Source of the DNA: CAZCAC01 sp964496575
GTDB taxonomy: Bacteria; Planctomycetota; UBA1135; GCA-002686595
Assembly: GCA_964496575.1 (NCBI GenBank)
Contig: CAZCAC010000052.1
Span: 1-53,789 of the forward strand
DNA length: 53,789 nt
Direction of reading: 5' to 3'
Positions 13,185 through 22,387 of this stretch are shown here, one piece after another (the stretch's first letter is position 1; every line of letters starts with the position of its first letter). The notes beneath the pieces were generated by a model, which saw only the letters and a list, made by a program, of their open reading frames with translations, ran no database searches and had not been told where the DNA came from. Made by a program: the position numbers and the translations under genes.

Positions 13185-16100
13185 TCACTCCTCGGAATAC
13201 GACGAGAGCTCGAGCTCCGTGAAGCTCGCCGAGGACCGGTTGGTGTGCACGTACACCTTTCCCTCCTTCGGCAGCTTCGAGAGCCTCTGGTCGCGCTTGT
13301 CGAAGAGCAGCTCTCCGTCCCGCCGAAACTCGAGCGTGTCGCCACGAACGATCAGCTCGAGCCGGTGCGCCTTGCCATCGGAACCGGAGTACTCCGCCTC
13401 GGTGACGTCCTTCAGCCCCGCCGCGACCACCCACTCGCCGCTCACCACGGCGCCGACGAAGAGCTTCCGGTCCTCCTTGGCGTAGGCCGCCCAGATGCGG
13501 TGCTCGTCCCCGAGGTGCCAGCCGATCCCCCTGCCGCACGTCCCGAGGTTCTCCTTCAGCCTGGTGGTGACCGCGAAGCGAAAGCCCCGGTCGTGAACGA
13601 GCGGGGCGATCAGCTCGGCGTAGCCGATCTCGACATCCTGGCTCTGCACGAGCGCCTGGTCCTCGACGGTCCAGGTGCCGAGGGGCGTGTTCCACAGCTC
13701 CGGGTCGGTGGCGTCGGAGGGGGCGGAGAAGACCGGAGTCTCCCGCATCGATGGGGGGGGAGCGGGTTTCTCCTCGTAGTGGTGGTAGTCGATCGATTCG
13801 AAGGAGACGTCGTCGAAGCTCGCGGCGCTTCCCGCCGTCCAGAGGTGAACCTTGCCCCGCCTGGGGAGGTCGCGGAATCGCGGGTCCCACTGCTCGTGGA
13901 GCAGCTCTCCGTCGTGCTCGAAGCGGAAGTGATCGCCGGCCACGTGGAGAACGAGCTCGTGAGAGCGTCCATCCTCGCCCTTCCACTCGGCTTCGGGAAC
14001 GGAGAGGAAGCGCCAGACGAGCCACTCGCCCCGGAGGGCGCACCCGATGAAGATCGACGAGGAGTCCTTGTGGTAGTGGGCGAAGATGCGGCCGTCCGCG
14101 GACACCCAGCCCAGGCCACGATCGTTCTGGGCGAAGGCCTCGTCGAGGCGGAGGTCGGCGGCGAGACGGAATCCCGCCCGGTGGTCGACGCCGAGGTTGG
14201 TCTCGAAGACGGCGAGGGGGCAATCGACCGTCTGCCTCAAGACGCCGTCCTCGGTATTCCAGTCACCCGCGACGAGTGTGTGCCAGTGCTTCAGGCTGCC
14301 CTCCCCGGCGAAGTCGTCGGAGAAGACCCGCCTTTTCGACCGCGGCGAGGACGCCGGTGCCCGGAGCTTCTCCGCCGAATAGGACGCTCTGAACCCGCTC
14401 AACCTCGTCACCTTGGTACCCGAGGAGAAGCCGATGAAGGGCACGTAATCGGGCTGGGGGTCCCGGTACTTCAAGACGAGCTCGCCGTCGAGGAAGACCT
14501 CGAACATGCCCTTGGCCCGATTGACCTTGATGCCCTGTTTCTTGCCGATCGTGTTGACGGCCGGACTGAAGGCGAGGACCTCGGGAGTCTCGCCCAGCCG
14601 GGCCCTGTACAGGGCCGTCCTCGTGTTGCCGAGGTCACCGATGTTGATGATGTACAGCCGAACCCGACCCTGTTGTGTAGGGTCGACGAGCTGCCCGTCC
14701 GCCGTCCGGCGCACCGGCTCCGAGGCGAAGGAGACGGTGATCATCTCTTCGGTGATCGCCGAGAACTGGACGGTGACGTAGTCGGTCTCGAAGGGGCGGA
14801 CCATCCAGGTGTGGAAACCCGGCGTCGGGGCCAGGAGGAGCTGCCCCCCGTAGAACGCACCCTTGTTCATGATCCAGAGCTCCGGACGCCAGCCCGAGAA
14901 TCCGTCGACGAACGGCTCGGCGCTGCCGTGGGAGAAGTGGGTCCACATCATCTGGCCCGGGGTGAAGGTGATGACCGGGCGGAACCCCAGAGTGACGCGG
15001 CGCTGACCCGGCGCGACCCTCCTGCGGCTCGCCGAGCGCACGGCGTCGGCGTAGTCCAGGAAGCTGCCTCCCCGGCAGACCCTCATCGAGGTCTCGTCGC
15101 CTTCGACGGCGCTGCCGTTCGTGGGAGCTCCCTCGAGAGTGTCGCGCCAGGCATCCTGGCAGTACTCGTCCACGTTCCCGTGCGTGTCGAAGAGGCCGAA
15201 GGCGTTCGGCTTCTTTCCACCGACGTTGCGAGGGTAGTCGGTTCGCTCCGAGAACCAGGTGTCGGCGTGCCAGGCGTGCTCGGCGAGGGCCGTCACCTCC
15301 GCCCCGAACCCGTAGGGGGTGTGGGTTCTTCCCCGACACGCGAGCTCCCACTCGGCCTCGGTCGGCAGCCGCAGCCGGGTCCGCTCGCAGAAGGTCACGC
15401 ACTCCTCCCAGGTCATGCCCACCGCGGGGCCCCGAGGATCCAGGTTGAGCTCCGACCGGATGAGCTTCTGCCGGTCCGATCCCGGAGCCAGGGCACCGGG
15501 CGAGGCTTCGAGGGGGTCGGATCCACCGCCGGCCGAGGGTTTCAGCATGTCCCAGTCGATGTCGTCCTTCTTCTCCGATTCCTGCCAGGGCGACCGTCCC
15601 ATGACGCGATTCCAGACCTCCCAGGTCACCTCCGTGCGGGAGATGAGGAACGAGGGAACCGTTACCACCCGCTGGGGTCCTTCGGTCCCCTTTCGCCGGT
15701 ACTCGTTCTCCGGCGAGCCCACCAGCCAGCGCTGGCTGGGGATCATCACGAACTCCAGCTCGGTCGCGGCATCGCGGTATATGTCCACGGTGTTGCGGAC
15801 CCCGCCGCAGCCGAAGGCCTCCTCGCGCAGGAAGCGGAAGCCCTTCTCGGGCAGGGAGTCCCTCGCCATGGAGCGCCTCTGGTTTCGGATGCGCCGCGCC
15901 TCCCGGGTCTCTTCGGCCAGGAGCGCGGGAAACTCGATCCGTCGCCGCAGGGTGCTCAGCTCCTCGAGCCGGGCGGTCAGCAGATCGCGCAGCTCGCCGA
16001 GCGGGCTGTTGTCGACCTCGTCGATCCTCTCCTGAGGAACCTTCACGCCGAGGTGCAGGTCCTTCAGGCGACCCCTGGGGCCGAAGAGGAGATCTCGAAC

Positions 16101-19100
16101 CCCCTTCTGCAGCTGGATGTAGAAGCGCTCCGCCTCGATCAGCTGCGCCACCTCATCCGCCTCGCGCCAGTCCATCGCGTTGGCGATCTCGAGGCCCCGG
16201 ACCAGGATCCTCCGGTAGAGCTCCAGGTACTCGTCGTCGGTGTGGTAGTGGGAGCCGACGAGCCTGGCCACGGGAGTCCACGCCTCCTTCCAGTCGCCCT
16301 GCTCGAGGGCTTCCTCCGCGGCGAGGAACCGGGAGGATCGGACGGTGATGCTGCCCTCGACGAGGTCGGAGCGGACTCCGTCGTCGCCCACCACGACGAG
16401 CGCGTACTCGAGCTCCTTCCGGGCCCGGTGCTGCAGTGGGTGGTCCACCTCGACCGTGATGCGGACCTCGCTTCCCTCCGGCTCGTGCACCCGCTTGCTG
16501 CGCACCCAGAGCTTGGTGAGCTCCACTTCCCGGATCGGTCGGTCCGCGCGCAGGAGGATGGTGAAGCGGGTCCGGGATCGCACGGTGTCCGGCGCCTCGA
16601 CCTCCACCGCGACGACGGGGGGAGCCTCCGCCTCGGCGAGGACCCGATCACTGAAGGACAGGAGCGGGGTCGGGGGACCGCCGACGGCGTCCAGCTCTTC
16701 CCGCTTCGCCCGCCAGGTGTCCGCGTTCAGGGCGTGCACGGCTCCCTCGGGCTCGAGCTCGAGCCCGGTGATCGTCTGCACCCAGGTGACCAGCCGGTCC
16801 GGCGGCCCGGGGACCGGATCGGGCAGGAACCAGAGGAGCAGACCGTGGTTCTTGCCCACGGCCGCGACGATCTCGCCCGAGGGATCGAGCGCCACCCTCT
16901 CGAAGCCCTGCTTCTCGCCTGGAAGGGTGCCCAGGCGCAGGCCGGTGGTCGGATCCCAAAGGCCGTGGGTGGTGACGATCTCGTCCGGGCCGACGATGAC
17001 GGAGCCGGTCGGGTCGATCGACCGGAACAGCGCGACCGGGAACTTCGCGAGCGGGGGCCCGGTGGGCTCGCCGGAGAAGGCGTCGCGGAGGCGAACGCTG
17101 TCGCCCTCGAGTACCAGCACCTCCGTGCCGCGCAGGGCGAGGATCCGGCCCGCGTGCTCGAAGCGCTCCGGCAGGGTGCCGGGGGAGGGCGGGCTCCAGC
17201 GCAGCACGGTGTCGCGGGTCGCCGCGAGGAGCGCGCTTCCCCCCGCGTCGTAGTCCGCCGCGAGGATTCGCTCCGTGACGCCCGAGAGCTGCACGCGTAT
17301 CGGGCTCTGCTCCAGCGGCCAGATCTCGCCCTGCCACACGCCCTGGACCTCGCCCTTCTTCTTCGCGTCCCTCCCGTAGAAGAGGGCCATCGTCCGCCCG
17401 TCGGGGTGGAAGGCGTGGGCGACGACGTCGTCATCGACGCTCTCCGAAACCTCCCGGGTCAGCCCGAAGCCCGCGGTGAGCCTGAGACTCACCATGCTCT
17501 GGCCCGCCCCCGCGCGAATCATGGTGCCCTTGGGAACGCGTTCCGCGGTCATCACCCACTTGCCGTCGGGACTCGCGGCGAAGTACTCGATCTGGTCTCG
17601 AAAGGCGACCTCCACCGTCTCGCGGGCCGCGATGCGGAAGTCCGTCGGCTCGAGAGTCGTCGTCCTCCGGCTGATGGCGCCCCCGCCGCTCGCCACGTAC
17701 AGCGAGTCCCCGTCGGGAGCGAAGGCGAGGGCGGTGATCGGGAACTCGTGCTCGATCGCCTCGATGGGGGGGAGCCTTCGCCAGACGCGGGTGGACTCAC
17801 GATCGCGGGTGAGGATCCGCTCCCCGGCTGGGTCGTGCAAGACCTGCCGGATGGTCTCGGTGTTTGGCATCGGCGCTCCGATCCGACGCCCGGTGGCCGT
17901 GTCCCACAGCTGAACGAGCGCCACCTCCCCCGTGAACGGAGCGCCTCCGGTCAAGAGGGTGGCCTCGTCCGGCCCGAGGTCCATCGCGGTGACGTGGCTG
18001 CCGTGGTCGATCGGGTTCGCCCACAGGGACTGGAGCTCGACGTCGTAGAGGGAGACCCGGTTGTTCCCGGCGATCAGGATTCGCCGCTGGTCCTTGTCGA
18101 AGTGCAGGAGGGTGCAGGGTTGGGGCACGGTCCGGGGCTCGGTGCGCTCCTTGGCCCCGAGGTTCAGGGGAAGCAGGTGCTGCCCCGAGTTGACGAGGAA
18201 CCGCTCGCGATCGTCGGTGAACAGGATGGCCTCGAACGCGCCGAATCCAAGCTCGGCGAGCGGGCTCGGGAGATGGGTGAGGGTCTCGAGATTCCAGGAC
18301 TCGTACACTCCCGGTCGGTTCCAGAGCTCCGCGCCCTCGGTGCTCTCCAACATCAGTCCGATCCCGACGATGAGAACTCCACCTCCGGGGGCGAAGGTGA
18401 GATCGTGGACCGGGTACGGGTGGCGCATCGGCTCCGCGAGAGGCTGTCCGGTGCGGGGGTTCCAGAGGCGAGATTCCCCGGCGTGCGGGCCGGCGGCGGA
18501 GCTCGCCGTGCCCGTCGCCAGCATCTCGCCGTCGGGGCTGAACTCGACGACCGTGACCTCCAGCTCGTGACTCATCACCTCGCCCAGGAGCTCGCCGGTC
18601 TCCACGTTCCAGAGGCGAGCGCTCGCGCCGAAGCCGGTGGCGGCGACTCCACCTTCGGGGTGGATCGCGGTCGGACCCGAGAAGGGCAGGACCCGCTCGA
18701 GGTGACCGGTCCGCCGACTCCACGCCAGGATGTTCGACCGGAGGACCTGCTCGAGATCGGCCGCTTCCTCGGGAAGGGTCGAGAGGCCGTGGGCCATCCT
18801 GGACAGGCCTTCGCCCACCTCGCCCTGCTCGCAGAGGTCCAAGCCGTTCTCCAGCGCGGTGAGGGTGGCCGTCTCCTTCGCCGCCTCGCGGTCGACGATG
18901 CTCTCGACCAGCTCCCCCCTGGTGGTCTCGGCCTCCTGGCTCTTGCGGGCGCCCCAGTTGGCTACGACGACCACGCCGGCGATGAGCAGGAGGAGGGCCG
19001 CGGCGGTGCCCAGGATGGCGCGGAAGCGAAGGACGTTTCTCTTCGTCGCCTCGAGGCTCGCCTCGAGCTTGTCGAAGACGTGGGCCGAGGGCCTGGTGGG

Positions 19101-19595
19101 AACCAACCTGGGCTGGACTCGCTCTTCGGGATCGCGGATCGTGATGGGCTTGGTCAAGTGCTGTCTCAGGGCGTGATCCTCGCCCTCGTCCTCGAACTGC
19201 CAGCCGAGGTCGATGACCACCTGGCCGCGCTTCGCATCCTTGCTGATCGCGACTTCGTCGCGTACATACTTCGATCGGAGCGCGGTCTCCCCCGCGATCA
19301 GGATCAGCTTGGTGCTCTGGCGGATTCGCTTCCCCATCGCCTCGGCGAGCTCCTCGCCGACGACGAAGCCGGTCTCCGCGCCGGATTCATCGAGGAAGAC
19401 CCGGTAGCCGCGCTTCGTCAAGCCCTCGACCAGCGCTTCCGGATACTCCTTGCCGTCGGCGTGGGCGTAGGAGATGAAGAAGTCGAACCCGAAGAGATGG
19501 TCGCGGAGTTTCGCGAGCCACCGCTCGAGGAAGTTCGCGCGGTCCGTGGGCGCTTCGGCGGTCGGCGGCGAGGCCGGATCGGGATCGTGAGCCAT
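13185..19595 (-). CDS. Giant TIR-TM-WD40-FGE-like-DUF1080-like protein
   Basis: The 2136-residue protein starts with a TIR domain (about 37-165; FDFFISYAHAD, with the candidate catalytic Glu114 in SKYVRDE). A membrane helix follows (191-213), then degenerate WD40-type repeats (about 280-900, e.g. SARLWNVETGELLGEVMSHE). An FGE-sulfatase-type fold lies at about 1275-1542 (WLVGSPENE, GLFDTHGNVDEYCQD, CRGGSF, LGFRPV), and three jelly-roll/DUF1080-like domains run from about 1550 to the end. The FGE-like part lacks the paired C-terminal cysteines of true formylglycine-generating enzyme, so it is likely a binding or structural version. The TIR domain should face the cytosol and the rest lie outside, or the reverse. 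TIR domains often hydrolyse NAD in immunity, so a sensor/effector role is possible. Confidence 0.85.
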   Translation of the reverse strand: MAHDPDPASPPTAEAPTDRANFLERWLAKLRDHLFGFDFFISYAHADGKEYPEALVEGLTKRGYRVFLDESGAETGFVVGEELAEAMGKRIRQSTKLILIAGETALRSKYVRDEVAISKDAKRGQVVIDLGWQFEDEGEDHALRQHLTKPITIRDPEERVQPRLVPTRPSAHVFDKLEASLEATKRNVLRFRAILGTAAALLLLIAGVVVVANWGARKSQEAETTRGELVESIVDREAAKETATLTALENGLDLCEQGEVGEGLSRMAHGLSTLPEEAADLEQVLRSNILAWSRRTGHLERVLPFSGPTAIHPEGGVAATGFGASARLWNVETGELLGEVMSHELEVTVVEFSPDGEMLATGTASSAAGPHAGESRLWNPRTGQPLAEPMRHPYPVHDLTFAPGGGVLIVGIGLMLESTEGAELWNRPGVYESWNLETLTHLPSPLAELGFGAFEAILFTDDRERFLVNSGQHLLPLNLGAKERTEPRTVPQPCTLLHFDKDQRRILIAGNNRVSLYDVELQSLWANPIDHGSHVTAMDLGPDEATLLTGGAPFTGEVALVQLWDTATGRRIGAPMPNTETIRQVLHDPAGERILTRDRESTRVWRRLPPIEAIEHEFPITALAFAPDGDSLYVASGGGAISRRTTTLEPTDFRIAARETVEVAFRDQIEYFAASPDGKWVMTAERVPKGTMIRAGAGQSMVSLRLTAGFGLTREVSESVDDDVVAHAFHPDGRTMALFYGRDAKKKGEVQGVWQGEIWPLEQSPIRVQLSGVTERILAADYDAGGSALLAATRDTVLRWSPPSPGTLPERFEHAGRILALRGTEVLVLEGDSVRLRDAFSGEPTGPPLAKFPVALFRSIDPTGSVIVGPDEIVTTHGLWDPTTGLRLGTLPGEKQGFERVALDPSGEIVAAVGKNHGLLLWFLPDPVPGPPDRLVTWVQTITGLELEPEGAVHALNADTWRAKREELDAVGGPPTPLLSFSDRVLAEAEAPPVVAVEVEAPDTVRSRTRFTILLRADRPIREVELTKLWVRSKRVHEPEGSEVRITVEVDHPLQHRARKELEYALVVVGDDGVRSDLVEGSITVRSSRFLAAEEALEQGDWKEAWTPVARLVGSHYHTDDEYLELYRRILVRGLEIANAMDWREADEVAQLIEAERFYIQLQKGVRDLLFGPRGRLKDLHLGVKVPQERIDEVDNSPLGELRDLLTARLEELSTLRRRIEFPALLAEETREARRIRNQRRSMARDSLPEKGFRFLREEAFGCGGVRNTVDIYRDAATELEFVMIPSQRWLVGSPENEYRRKGTEGPQRVVTVPSFLISRTEVTWEVWNRVMGRSPWQESEKKDDIDWDMLKPSAGGGSDPLEASPGALAPGSDRQKLIRSELNLDPRGPAVGMTWEECVTFCERTRLRLPTEAEWELACRGRTHTPYGFGAEVTALAEHAWHADTWFSERTDYPRNVGGKKPNAFGLFDTHGNVDEYCQDAWRDTLEGAPTNGSAVEGDETSMRVCRGGSFLDYADAVRSASRRRVAPGQRRVTLGFRPVITFTPGQMMWTHFSHGSAEPFVDGFSGWRPELWIMNKGAFYGGQLLLAPTPGFHTWMVRPFETDYVTVQFSAITEEMITVSFASEPVRRTADGQLVDPTQQGRVRLYIINIGDLGNTRTALYRARLGETPEVLAFSPAVNTIGKKQGIKVNRAKGMFEVFLDGELVLKYRDPQPDYVPFIGFSSGTKVTRLSGFRASYSAEKLRAPASSPRSKRRVFSDDFAGEGSLKHWHTLVAGDWNTEDGVLRQTVDCPLAVFETNLGVDHRAGFRLAADLRLDEAFAQNDRGLGWVSADGRIFAHYHKDSSSIFIGCALRGEWLVWRFLSVPEAEWKGEDGRSHELVLHVAGDHFRFEHDGELLHEQWDPRFRDLPRRGKVHLWTAGSAASFDDVSFESIDYHHYEEKPAPPPSMRETPVFSAPSDATDPELWNTPLGTWTVEDQALVQSQDVEIGYAELIAPLVHDRGFRFAVTTRLKENLGTCGRGIGWHLGDEHRIWAAYAKEDRKLFVGAVVSGEWVVAAGLKDVTEAEYSGSDGKAHRLELIVRGDTLEFRRDGELLFDKRDQRLSKLPKEGKVYVHTNRSSASFTELELSSYSEE

Positions 19596-19704
19596 GGGGC
19601 TTTCCCTCGCTGGACTGGCTTTGAACGGAACGACGACGCGACGGGATTATGCCAAAGGGGCCGACCCGCGGACCACGCCTGGCGGGAGACCTCTCGCGGG
19701 GGCG

Positions 19705-21618
19705 TCAGTCCAGGCAGTTCAGGTAGTTCGCGCTCGGTGCCTCGAAGACCGCGGCGCGAATCAGCGCGAGCAGGTGGAAGAAGATCAGGTCGACCTCCCC
19801 TTTCGCCTCGCCCTCTAGATCGGTGGGCGCCGCGGGGTCGAGGTACAGCGAGAATCCCGGACCAGTGTAGCACACGCGGTCCCCCGCGGGTTCCAGGTTG
19901 TACTCCGCGCCGTCGAAGCGCCCCCAAAGCCGCCCGCCAGCGGGAGTCGGCTCGAGCGCGAAGCCGTCCTGATCGGCGAAGCGACGCCAGTCGGCGAGGG
20001 TGCCGAAGAAGCGTGGCTTCAGGAGCTGCGGGCCGCCGTCCTCGGGGCAGAAGACGTCGCAGTTGCCGCAGAGGTTGCAGAAGTCGGCGAAGTTGCCGTA
20101 CTGCTTCTCCTCCTCGATCACCAGCGTGCCCTCGGTCCGCGTCCGCCACGTGCCGCCCTCGCGCCAGGCCACGACGATCGGCAACTCGCGGCGCGGCGGC
20201 ACGAAGACGAAGTTCGCGTCGTTGGGGCAGACCGGGACGCACTTGTCGCAGGTGGTGCAGTCGAAGAGCTCGAGCTGGACGCCGATCTTGCGGGGGGGGC
20301 GGGGGTTGCGGGCCCTCGCGTAGCGCCCGCTCGCGAGCGCGCGCTCGAGGTACAGATCGGTGTTCCGGAGGACCGCGGCCTCGCCGCCGCCGATGAGCTC
20401 CTCGATGTCGCGAGCGCCCACCTCGTCCATCCGTTCGATCAGCGCCTCCAGGTAGCGAACCCCCCGCCCGTAGCCACCCGGTCGCAACAGGTCGGAGCAG
20501 GTCGTCACCGGCACCAGCCCCAGCGCCACCGCGTCGGGGAAGTTCCGGCGGTCGATCCCCGCGGAAAAGGAGACCGGGAGGCGCGCGCCGAAGGTGTGCC
20601 GGAAGTGCTGCACCAGGCTCATCGCCAGGAGGTGCAGCGGCGCGCCGGAGAGGTAGGCGTGCTTCTCGGAGCCGGGGAGGAAGCCAGAGCGGTTCTCGAC
20701 CACCAGGGTGTTGGTGAGCTTGACGCCGAAGCCGCGCCCCTCGGTCCGGGCGAGCTCTTCCAGGCGGCCGACGAAGCCGACCATCTGCTCCCACTTCGTG
20801 TCCTCCTCGAAGGCGCTCGGCGGCACGACCAGCTCCTCGTAGCCGAGCTTCTCGTGCAGGAGCTCTCCGAGCTCCTCCGGTCCGAGCAGCGTCGGGTTGA
20901 GCTTGACCACGGTGTGCAGCTCCCGCTCGCGCAGGAGGTACCCGGCGATCTGCTCGATCTCCTCGGGCGGGCAGCCGTGGAAGGTGGAGAGGGTCAGCGT
21001 GTCGCTGATCCGCCGGGAGAAGTCGAGATCGCGGTACGCCGCGAACTCGGGCGGGATCTGCGCGCGCAGGCGGTCGATCACCGCGCCGGCGTCACGCATG
21101 CCGTCCAGGAAGCGCGAGACGCCCTCGCCGCGAATCCCGGCGAGGTCGTAGCCGACGCTCATGTCGTAGATGGTGTCGGTCTCTCGTTCCTCGATCGGAA
21201 ACTCGCCGCAGGCCCGGAGGATCTCGATCGTCATCGCCGCCTTGACGTACTCCTCCAGCGACTCGTCGAGGGACAGCTCCTGGCTCCACTCGACGTTGAG
21301 CCCGCCGGCGGTGCGCATGTCGATGCACGGGCGCGGGATGGTCAGCCGGTCGAGCGCCTGCACCGTCTTCAGCTCGATCACCCGCGCGCCCATCAGCCAG
21401 CACAGGACGATGTTCTGCGCCATCTGCGTGTGCGGTCCGGCGGCGGGGCCGAGGGGCGTCGCCGCGCGATGGCCGTGGAAGGTGACGGAGAGGTCCCGCT
21501 CCCCCGCGCCGCGGTAACACTTCTCCAGTGGCAGGTCGAAGACCTGGCCCTCCTCGCGCAGCTCGGTGAAGAGGCGGCGGAGCAGCGCGGCGAAGGGGTA
21601 CGGGCGCAGCTCGGCCAT
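19705..21618 (-). CDS. YgfK-like iron-sulfur protein lacking the GltD-type domain
   Basis: The 637-residue protein matches YgfK (putative selenate reductase subunit, TIGR03315 type) in its N-terminal barrel similar to dihydropyrimidine dehydrogenase/dihydroorotate dehydrogenase (PLGPAAGPHTQMAQN, STFHGCPPEEIE, VKLNPTLL). It also has two ferredoxin motifs: cysteines 454/457/460/464 and 514/517/520/524. YgfK is normally about 1000 residues with an internal NAD(P)H:FAD oxidoreductase domain, which is absent here. It would need a separate electron donor. YgfK accompanies Se-dependent hydroxylases in purine clusters; here it sits about 10 kb away, behind unrelated genes. The ATG at 21618 overlaps the stop of the glycosyltransferase gene (ATGA). 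Confidence 0.85.
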   Translation of the reverse strand: MAELRPYPFAALLRRLFTELREEGQVFDLPLEKCYRGAGERDLSVTFHGHRAATPLGPAAGPHTQMAQNIVLCWLMGARVIELKTVQALDRLTIPRPCIDMRTAGGLNVEWSQELSLDESLEEYVKAAMTIEILRACGEFPIEERETDTIYDMSVGYDLAGIRGEGVSRFLDGMRDAGAVIDRLRAQIPPEFAAYRDLDFSRRISDTLTLSTFHGCPPEEIEQIAGYLLRERELHTVVKLNPTLLGPEELGELLHEKLGYEELVVPPSAFEEDTKWEQMVGFVGRLEELARTEGRGFGVKLTNTLVVENRSGFLPGSEKHAYLSGAPLHLLAMSLVQHFRHTFGARLPVSFSAGIDRRNFPDAVALGLVPVTTCSDLLRPGGYGRGVRYLEALIERMDEVGARDIEELIGGGEAAVLRNTDLYLERALASGRYARARNPRPPRKIGVQLELFDCTTCDKCVPVCPNDANFVFVPPRRELPIVVAWREGGTWRTRTEGTLVIEEEKQYGNFADFCNLCGNCDVFCPEDGGPQLLKPRFFGTLADWRRFADQDGFALEPTPAGGRLWGRFDGAEYNLEPAGDRVCYTGPGFSLYLDPAAPTDLEGEAKGEVDLIFFHLLALIRAAVFEAPSANYLNCLD

Positions 21619-22376
21619 CACCGGCGGCCCGAGGCCCGGCGCCGCCACCCCCGGATCCGGCGGCGGAAGCGCAGCAGCGCCTCGAAGTAGTCCCGCACGT
21701 CCTGGAAGATCCGCACCGTCGAGGTCTTGTCGGGGCGCTGGATGAAGAGGCAGGGGATCTCGGCGATCTCGAGGCCGTGCAGGTGGGCGAGCACCATGAT
21801 CTCGGTGTCCCAGAACCAACCGCGGTTCTCCGTCTCCTCCATCACCGGCAGGATCGCCTCGCGCCGGAAGAACTTGTAGCCCGTCTCGGTGTCGCGGAAG
21901 GGGACGTCGAGCAGCGCGCGAAAGAGCAGCCGGTAGCCGCGGCTCAGCACGTGGCGCAGGATCGGGGTCAGCCGGAAGCGGACCTTGTAGATCCGATAGG
22001 CGGTGGCGCCGTCGGCGCCGCCCTCGATCGCCCGCAGCATCGAGGGGATGTAGCGACAGTGCACCTCGAGGTCGATGTCGATGAACCCGACCACCGCGCC
22101 GCGCGCCAGGCGGAAGCCCTCCTCGACGGTGCCGCCGCGGCCGACGTTCTTCTCGTGCAGGATGCAGCGGGCGTTCGGCAACCCCGCGGCGAGCCTCTCC
22201 ACGATCGCGGGCGTCTCGTCGGCGCTCGCATCGTCGATGGAGATCAGCTCGATGGCGAGGCGCGTCGCCTCCAGTGTCCGGACCAGCTCCGCCACCGAGC
22301 CCTCGAGGTGCTCCGCCTCGTTGTAGCAGGCGATGACCAGTGACAGGTCGACGGCGGCGTCGGGATCGGAGCTCAT
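21618..22376 (-). CDS. Family 2 glycosyltransferase (polyprenyl-phosphate type)
   Basis: The 252-residue GT2 enzyme has LSLVIACYNEAEHL, a first acidic motif IDDASADETP, the acceptor motif FIDIDLEV, and RDTETGYKFFRREAI, typical of dolichyl/polyprenyl-phosphate hexose synthases. It lacks C-terminal membrane helices, so it is probably a soluble or peripheral form transferring a sugar to a lipid phosphate. The start at 22376 is 12 bases after the aminotransferase stop, and its own stop overlaps the YgfK-like start. The gene order implies one transcript, though the functional link to YgfK is unclear. Confidence 0.83.
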   Translation of the reverse strand: MSSDPDAAVDLSLVIACYNEAEHLEGSVAELVRTLEATRLAIELISIDDASADETPAIVERLAAGLPNARCILHEKNVGRGGTVEEGFRLARGAVVGFIDIDLEVHCRYIPSMLRAIEGGADGATAYRIYKVRFRLTPILRHVLSRGYRLLFRALLDVPFRDTETGYKFFRREAILPVMEETENRGWFWDTEIMVLAHLHGLEIAEIPCLFIQRPDKTSTVRIFQDVRDYFEALLRFRRRIRGWRRRASGRR

Positions 22377-22387
22377 CCTCGCCTCGC

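Noticed and set aside
12840..20396. 2518-codon open frame on the plus strand
   Set aside because: It is antisense to the TIR/WD40 gene and its neighbours. Its Arg/Gly/Glu-rich translation has no domain pattern, and it results from high GC and codon bias.
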